Assembly (NCBI GenBank): GCA_043748015.1
Contig: JAYTOA010000066.1
Coordinates: 1-20,749 of the forward strand
DNA from: JAIBBG01 sp043748015
GTDB taxonomy: Bacteria > Bacteroidota > Bacteroidia > Flavobacteriales_D > Sanyastnellaceae
Direction: 5' to 3'
Length of the DNA: 20,749 nt
Shown: positions 16,202 to 20,749 of the stretch, piece after piece
How the letters are laid out: every line of letters starts with the position of its first letter
How positions within the stretch are numbered: position 1 is the stretch's first letter
Made by a program: the position numbers and the translations under genes
The notes under the pieces: generated by a model
The model's database searches: none
What the model was told of the DNA's origin: nothing
Seen by the model: only the letters and a program-made list of their open reading frames with translations

Positions 16202-19200
16202 TTATCGAAGTAAACTAACTTCCCCCTTCACCTTAATCGGCTCTGACATCATACCGTTGTCTTGAATAACCTGATAGACGATGAGGTATGGATAAATACC
16301 CGGTTCCATGTAGTACTCGCCATCACGACGCTGACCAAGCCATGGCTTCTCGATATCGTATGACTCAAAAAACAATTCGCCCCAGCGATTGTAAAGTCGT
16401 AAGTGGAAATTCAAAACGTTTTCCCCTTCCGCTTTCCATACATCATTCAATCCATCACCATCCGGCGTGAATGAATTTGGAATGTAAATCGTTACCGGAC
16501 AATCGCCTTTCACTTCAATACCAAATGATGCGCTGCAATTGTTTTCTGTCGTTACACGCACTGAATAAATTCCAATGGATGTTGCAGGTAAAATTTGAGA
16601 AGTAGATCCTGTATTCCACAAATAGGTTGAACCGGAATTCTGCGCATCCAACGCGAGTTGTGATTGAAATGCGAAGCAATGATTCACCTCTGAAACAAAC
16701 GGATTAACCGGTAAAGTATGAAACTCAACATTTATTTCATCAGAAGTGAAACAATAACCATTATCAACCGTAACAGAATAAAGACCGCCGGAAGTCACGT
16801 TGATTTGACTTGTTTGAAGTCCGTTGCTCCATACACTGTTCAATCCGGGATTGCCCGCATTGAGCACAAGCAACTCGCCGGAGCACAAAGAAGAATCGCC
16901 ACCAAGTTGCACAACAGGATAAGAAAATTCAGTAACGAGAATTTCATCTTCCGACTGACAACCTTCAGGGCTTGTGACATCCACATGGTATATTCCCGGT
17001 TGATTAACAACAATAGAAGATGTGGTCTGCTGCGTATTCCAAACCACAGAATAAGTTGATGGCCATCCGGTATCAAGCGTAACTCCTTCACCAACACAAA
17101 AGCCGGTATCAGTTCCAAGAAAAGTAATTTCTTCCGCTTGAGTTATGTTGATGGATGCAACGGCGATACATCCTGTTTCACTTGTCGCGGTCATTGTCAA
17201 AACCCCATCTGCATTGCCGGATAATGTCGTAGAAGAAGATGTTGCATCATTTACAATATTCCATGGGCTCCAATTCCAGTTCAATACGCCATTATAATTA
17301 CTCGTTGCATTAACAGGCATTCCTGCGACAATACAACTCGCTATTTCATTCGGCGTGATGCTCACAGAAAATGCCGGTGTAACATCAATTGCAATTTCTG
17401 ATGACAATTGACATCCGCTCGCAAGATGTGTAACAGTGCACAAATAAGTGATATCATCCGTTGGTGAAGCATTCGTAGATGCTTGTTGTGTGTTGGTCAA
17501 TCCAATCGCCGGTGACCATGCGTAAGAAACACCTAAAGGATTGTTGGCGAGTGTAGCTGTCAATTGGGTCTGCTCGCCTGCACAAAGTGTTGAGTCAGTT
17601 GCGCTCAGTTGCAAATTCAATAAAGCACTTACCGTAATGTTTACGTCCTCAGTTGCTGTACATCCTTGTTCCGATGTTGCAATAACCTGATATAGTGTTG
17701 TGCTTGTCGGCTGCGCTATTGGTGATGACCCGTAGAATCCTGTCAAACTATTTGATGGCATCCAATTGTAAGTGTAGTCTCCTGCAATCGATGGAGTTGC
17801 ATTCAATTGAATACCCTGGACATCGCAAATAGTAGCGTCATTTGTTGCCGTCAAAGTGAAAGGAGCTCCTACATTCACAAGTACTGAATCGCGATAAGTA
17901 CAACCAGAAGGTATATCTGTCAACGTTACTTGAAATACTGTTGTGCTTGTTGGTGTCGCTGTTGGCGCAGACGATGATGCATTATTCAAAAGCGATGATG
18001 GCGCCCAGGAATAATTGTAATTTCCGGTATTCGATGTGCCGATATACATATTGTCCAACACCCAGTTGTCTTGATTGACCATATATGTTCCAACTTGTCT
18101 CCAACGGAAACGCGTATTGTTACTCATTGCAGCTGCCGGAATATTCACTGCCAATTCCACAAAATCAGGATATGCTGACTCATAGAATGTCTGAAGATTC
18201 ACCCAGCCTCCATTGTTCACGGAATAAGATAGAACAATATTATCCCCCGGTTCTGCATCATCACATGGTGCAACGCCATTTGCAATCTTCAGTGCAAAAT
18301 AAATGGTACCACCTGTTGAGACATTGAGAGGATTCGTGATCGCCTCACGCGGAAAAATTCCATTGAAGTAAAGTCCGTTTCCACTTGCTGCAGAGCAAAT
18401 AGAATTGGCCAGGGCATTCTGTATGCTTTCCCAATCACCCCACGAAATTCCGGGTTCAAAATCATCCGACCAAATCTTTGTTTGTGTCGTCACACTCAAT
18501 GGAACACTCGCTCCTGCGCATATCGAAACTTCTTCAGGACTCGCAACCAGGTTTGCAATATTTCCCGGATTTACTGTAACTGTGATTGTTCCTGAACCTG
18601 CGCTGCAAGCACCCGGTGAACTAACTGAAACATTATAGGTTGTTGTGTTACTCGGCGATGCCACCGGTGATGCAACATTGTTGTTATTCAACGATGAACC
18701 ATTGCTCCAGTTGTATTCATACATCGCTCCTGATGCGGATGTCAACGCATTCAATTGCACTTGTTGATGCTCACACACTGTGATCACCGCAGGATCCATC
18801 ACAACGGGAATTGGATCTGGTGAAGCTACACTGTAATAAAATTTCTCCTCACATCCGGAAATCAACTTTGTACACTTCACCACGTAAACCGCATTCACAA
18901 TCGGTGCTGGAACGTTGTATTGGAAATTCGTACCGAGAATTGTAGTTGTGTCAGAAACATTGTACCATTTCGGATTGAAATATTCGTTGCTCAATTCCAA
19001 TGTGATCGCATTGTTGGTGCAATGCACTTGCTCGTATTCGATCGGGCGTGGCTCATAATGTGCTCCTATCGAAAATGCATAGCTCTCGTTCGGACCATTG
19101 CCATAAGCATATGCTGTTACGCCACCACCTGTGGATGTCAATGTGTGATTGCCCGCAGTGATTGGAATACCGCACCACACTTGTTCTGTGCAATAGGGGA

Positions 19201-20383
19201 AAGATTGAAATAGCGACGGACTAATCGGTGCGCCATCTAATGTCAAACTTCCAAGATCTTCGGTATTGATAATTATATTGAGATAGTGATCTGCGATGAT
19301 AGATGAAACGACTGTTCCGAATGTCACACTATCAATTTTCTTACTTCTGTCGTCGAGAATCACCATCGAAGGATCGCCATTTCCTCCACATTGAATTCCT
19401 TCCATGTACTGAATCACAGCAATTGGTTGATTCGATATAATGCAGTGCGCAGCAATTTCATGATTGAATTCCTGGTAATTTCCTGCATTCAAATTGAAAG
19501 CCGCAACACCATCAATGTTGATGTTTGTGTTATTGGCTTGCGCTAAAATTCTGTAGGTGTATTTTGGTTGTGTAACTGTCCAATCAGGACTTAAACTAAA
19601 CACCCATGGAGTAACGTAAAACTCCTTTCCCCACAATTCCAACGGATAATTCTGTTCGAAAATATGGTCGCATGCAAAACAATCCGCGGGGACTGAACTG
19701 CATCCCGAACCGCTGAATACAGCGAATGGTCTGCACTTTCCACTCGCTTCTGTTGCCTGAATGCTTGTTCCTGTTAGATCGCCCGTTCCGGCAGCTTTCA
19801 CCTGGTAACATTCTCCCTTCTGCAAACCCACTTGAAATGGAATGCCTGCAAGATTGCCTTCGGTGGTAGAAACTTTTGGCGTAATAATGACTTGCGTATT
19901 GTCCTCAGTTGCAGTAATCAATAACTCGGATTCGTGACCTGCTGTTCCCGAATAAGACGTGACGATATAACTCGTTCCTATGGCAGCCGTTGGTAAAATC
20001 TTAGTGGCATCGGCGGTGTTCGTTTCGAAATTGATGGCGTAAACTGAAACCGGCTGGTCCGTGAAAATGTGAATAGCGCGACCTTCAACAACTTGACTGC
20101 TCAATACTTCTGCTACGTTGTTGGGAATGGTAACGGTGGTAGTTGCATTTGCAACTACCACGAAATTTTGTGACCAGTTTTGACCTGGAATTTCCACCGT
20201 ACCTGAGGATGGCGAGCCTGACGTTATAAACAGGGATAGAGATTCTGAACTGCCGTTATCGTTATTCTTCATAAAACCCATCCAGAAATCAGTTCCTTTT
20301 GTGGACGTAGCAGATTGCGCATGCCCGAAAGCATGAAATAATGTCGTGCATAGCACTATGAAAGCAATCCGCAGAAGTTTCAT
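16202..20383 (-). CDS. Giant T9SS substrate: IgGFc-binding-like domain, Ig-like repeats, type B sorting domain
   Basis: 1393 residues. Signal peptide 1-23 (LLRIAFIVLCTTLFHAFGHAQ). An IgGFc-binding-protein-like N-terminal domain spans about 28-445 (TKGTDFWMGFMKN, HIFTDQPVSVYAINF, TAAIGTSYIVTSY). Ig/PKD-like repeats with a Cys-x-Gly-E start and Y-x-W-x-P/G centre fill about 450-1292: roughly 525-605, 608-838, 840-920, 922-1002, 1004-1082, 1084-1152, 1155-1220 and 1222-1292. The 608-838 unit is interrupted by a separate beta-rich segment (636-785). The C-terminus (1295-1393) is the gliding-motility-associated type B sorting domain: IYIPNSFTPDGDGLNDVWKA, LRLYNRWGELFFES and ending KGEVSLLR. In known systems this domain directs export by the type IX secretion system. 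A cell-surface adhesive or binding role is inferred. A well-formed promoter lies upstream. Confidence 0.95.
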   Translation of the reverse strand: MKLLRIAFIVLCTTLFHAFGHAQSATSTKGTDFWMGFMKNNDNGSSESLSLFITSGSPSSGTVEIPGQNWSQNFVVVANATTTVTIPNNVAEVLSSQVVEGRAIHIFTDQPVSVYAINFETNTADATKILPTAAIGTSYIVTSYSGTAGHESELLITATEDNTQVIITPKVSTTEGNLAGIPFQVGLQKGECYQVKAAGTGDLTGTSIQATEASGKCRPFAVFSGSGCSSVPADCFACDHIFEQNYPLELWGKEFYVTPWVFSLSPDWTVTQPKYTYRILAQANNTNINIDGVAAFNLNAGNYQEFNHEIAAHCIISNQPIAVIQYMEGIQCGGNGDPSMVILDDRSKKIDSVTFGTVVSSIIADHYLNIIINTEDLGSLTLDGAPISPSLFQSFPYCTEQVWCGIPITAGNHTLTSTGGGVTAYAYGNGPNESYAFSIGAHYEPRPIEYEQVHCTNNAITLELSNEYFNPKWYNVSDTTTILGTNFQYNVPAPIVNAVYVVKCTKLISGCEEKFYYSVASPDPIPVVMDPAVITVCEHQQVQLNALTSASGAMYEYNWSNGSSLNNNNVASPVASPSNTTTYNVSVSSPGACSAGSGTITVTVNPGNIANLVASPEEVSICAGASVPLSVTTQTKIWSDDFEPGISWGDWESIQNALANSICSAASGNGLYFNGIFPREAITNPLNVSTGGTIYFALKIANGVAPCDDAEPGDNIVLSYSVNNGGWVNLQTFYESAYPDFVELAVNIPAAAMSNNTRFRWRQVGTYMVNQDNWVLDNMYIGTSNTGNYNYSWAPSSLLNNASSSAPTATPTSTTVFQVTLTDIPSGCTYRDSVLVNVGAPFTLTATNDATICDVQGIQLNATPSIAGDYTYNWMPSNSLTGFYGSSPIAQPTSTTLYQVIATSEQGCTATEDVNITVSALLNLQLSATDSTLCAGEQTQLTATLANNPLGVSYAWSPAIGLTNTQQASTNASPTDDITYLCTVTHLASGCQLSSEIAIDVTPAFSVSITPNEIASCIVAGMPVNATSNYNGVLNWNWSPWNIVNDATSSSTTLSGNADGVLTMTATSETGCIAVASINITQAEEITFLGTDTGFCVGEGVTLDTGWPSTYSVVWNTQQTTSSIVVNQPGIYHVDVTSPEGCQSEDEILVTEFSYPVVQLGGDSSLCSGELLVLNAGNPGLNSVWSNGLQTSQINVTSGGLYSVTVDNGYCFTSDEINVEFHTLPVNPFVSEVNHCFAFQSQLALDAQNSGSTYLWNTGSTSQILPATSIGIYSVRVTTENNCSASFGIEVKGDCPVTIYIPNSFTPDGDGLNDVWKAEGENVLNFHLRLYNRWGELFFESYDIEKPWLGQRRDGEYYMEPGIYPYLIVYQVIQDNGMMSEPIKVKGEVSLLR

Positions 20384-20421
20384 TTGCCCGAAAGCGTTTT
20401 ATAGTAAATCAGTTAGGATAA

Positions 20422-20455
20422 CAAATATATGTCAAAGACTTCCTCTTCCGACAAA
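20422..20455 (-). promoter_or_regulatory. Bacteroidota promoter of the T9SS substrate gene
   Basis: On the minus strand TATATTTG (20429-20422) is a perfect TAnnTTTG box. TTTG (20455-20452) lies 22 bp upstream, one more than the usual 19-21. The box ends 38 bp before the ATG at 20383. This is the best -33/-7 pair in the window. Confidence 0.55.
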
Positions 20456-20540
20456 ACGTTGCATTTTTCCTGTGAAATTGTCATTTTCTTCGACTAGATA
20501 CCGAATTCGTGGGCTGGATGCGTTTCGTCCAGATGGGTTT

Positions 20541-20606
20541 TTCACGCAGATTCGATATTTTATTCACGCAGATTCGGCAGATTTAAAGCAGATTTAAAGC
20601 AGATTT
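20541..20606. repeat. GCAGATT tandem-like repeat array
   Basis: Five GCAGATT units start at 20546, 20568, 20577, 20588 and 20599. TTCACGCAGATTCG occurs twice 22 bp apart (20541-20554 and 20563-20576), then GCAGATTTAAA twice in tandem (20577-20598) and a final GCAGATTT. Distances are 22, 9, 11 and 11 bp. Confidence 0.85.
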
Positions 20607-20749
20607 CCAAAGAAGTAATTTTCGAAGAACTGAAACAAGTCAATTTTATTAAATTGATTCTTTCGGAGTTTACAAGTTGTAAATAGGTTACGATCGTCCA
20701 TTGCAAGTTTACAGAAAAATAATGCAATGGATATTTTAAATTTTTCAAA

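Larger units (their letters stand above)
20384..20749. other. Non-coding region upstream of the T9SS substrate
   Basis: 366 bp with no believable gene. It holds the promoter at 20422-20455, the GCAGATT array at 20541-20606, a palindrome TTTACAA-G-TTGTAAA (20669-20683) and an inverted repeat TCCATTGCA/TGCAATGGA (20697-20705 with 20723-20731) followed by the T-rich TATTTTAAATTTTT. The last could be a terminator read on the plus strand, but no plus-strand gene ends here within view. Confidence 0.6.

Noticed and set aside
16202..20383. Nucleotide-level tandem repeat or CRISPR-like array within the T9SS substrate
   Set aside because: The periodicity is at protein level (Ig-like repeats); the DNA of the units is diverged and there are no identical spaced repeats.
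20560..20748. 62-codon minus-strand frame at the right edge
   Set aside because: It covers the GCAGATT array and both inverted repeats, lies in AT-rich DNA, and its product has no domain or signal pattern.

Overview
The window is 20.7 kb of a Bacteroidota chromosome, probably a Flavobacteriales-like free-living or environmental member. Several things point there: a secreted protein ending in a type B gliding-motility/type IX secretion (T9SS) C-terminal domain, a TonB-dependent receptor with an N-terminal carboxypeptidase-regulatory-like domain, Bacteroidota-style LptC and PpiD proteins, a lysyl-tRNA synthetase with a long C-terminal tail, TAnnTTTG-type promoter boxes, and almost no Shine-Dalgarno sequences. 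No tRNA, rRNA, CRISPR array, transposase, phage gene or recognisable defence system was found.

Layout. At the left edge (1-1544, minus) is the N-terminal part of a giant secreted HYR-repeat protein, not listed as a closed ORF because it runs off the window. Divergent from it is a TonB-dependent receptor (1784-3961, plus). It converges on clpP (4111-4797, minus), with a hairpin terminator between them. From the clpP/coaX divergent promoter region a plus-strand run follows: coaX (5033-5761), an outer-membrane barrel protein (5733-7154), lptC (7162-7737), a 71-residue membrane protein (7721-7936), a CNNM/CBS/CorC-domain membrane protein (8052-9332) and a PpiD-like parvulin chaperone (9470-11515). 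A strong terminator follows, then creD (11709-13076, minus), and divergent from it lysS (13246-14955) and an OmpA-family lipoprotein (15101-16093). The right part is a 1393-residue T9SS substrate on the minus strand (16202-20383) and about 366 bp of regulatory and repeat-rich non-coding DNA.

How the genes fit together. The central run is mostly envelope biogenesis: LptC for LPS export, a barrel protein, a periplasmic folding factor, an ion-transport-type membrane protein, with coaX (coenzyme A synthesis) heading the first overlapping block. ClpP and LysS are housekeeping. The two very large secreted proteins are surface or adhesin-type products.

I do not see a convincing undescribed multi-gene system. 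The most interesting signals are small. Both giant proteins seem to carry a globular domain inserted inside an Ig-like/HYR repeat. A helically spaced GCAGATT array lies upstream of the T9SS substrate. A competing-hairpin arrangement precedes the CNNM gene and a long hairpin precedes the OmpA-family gene. The same terminator stem is used at two convergent gene ends. Promoter-like TTYGCACCC motifs lie so close to the coaX and lysS start codons that leaderless transcripts are plausible.
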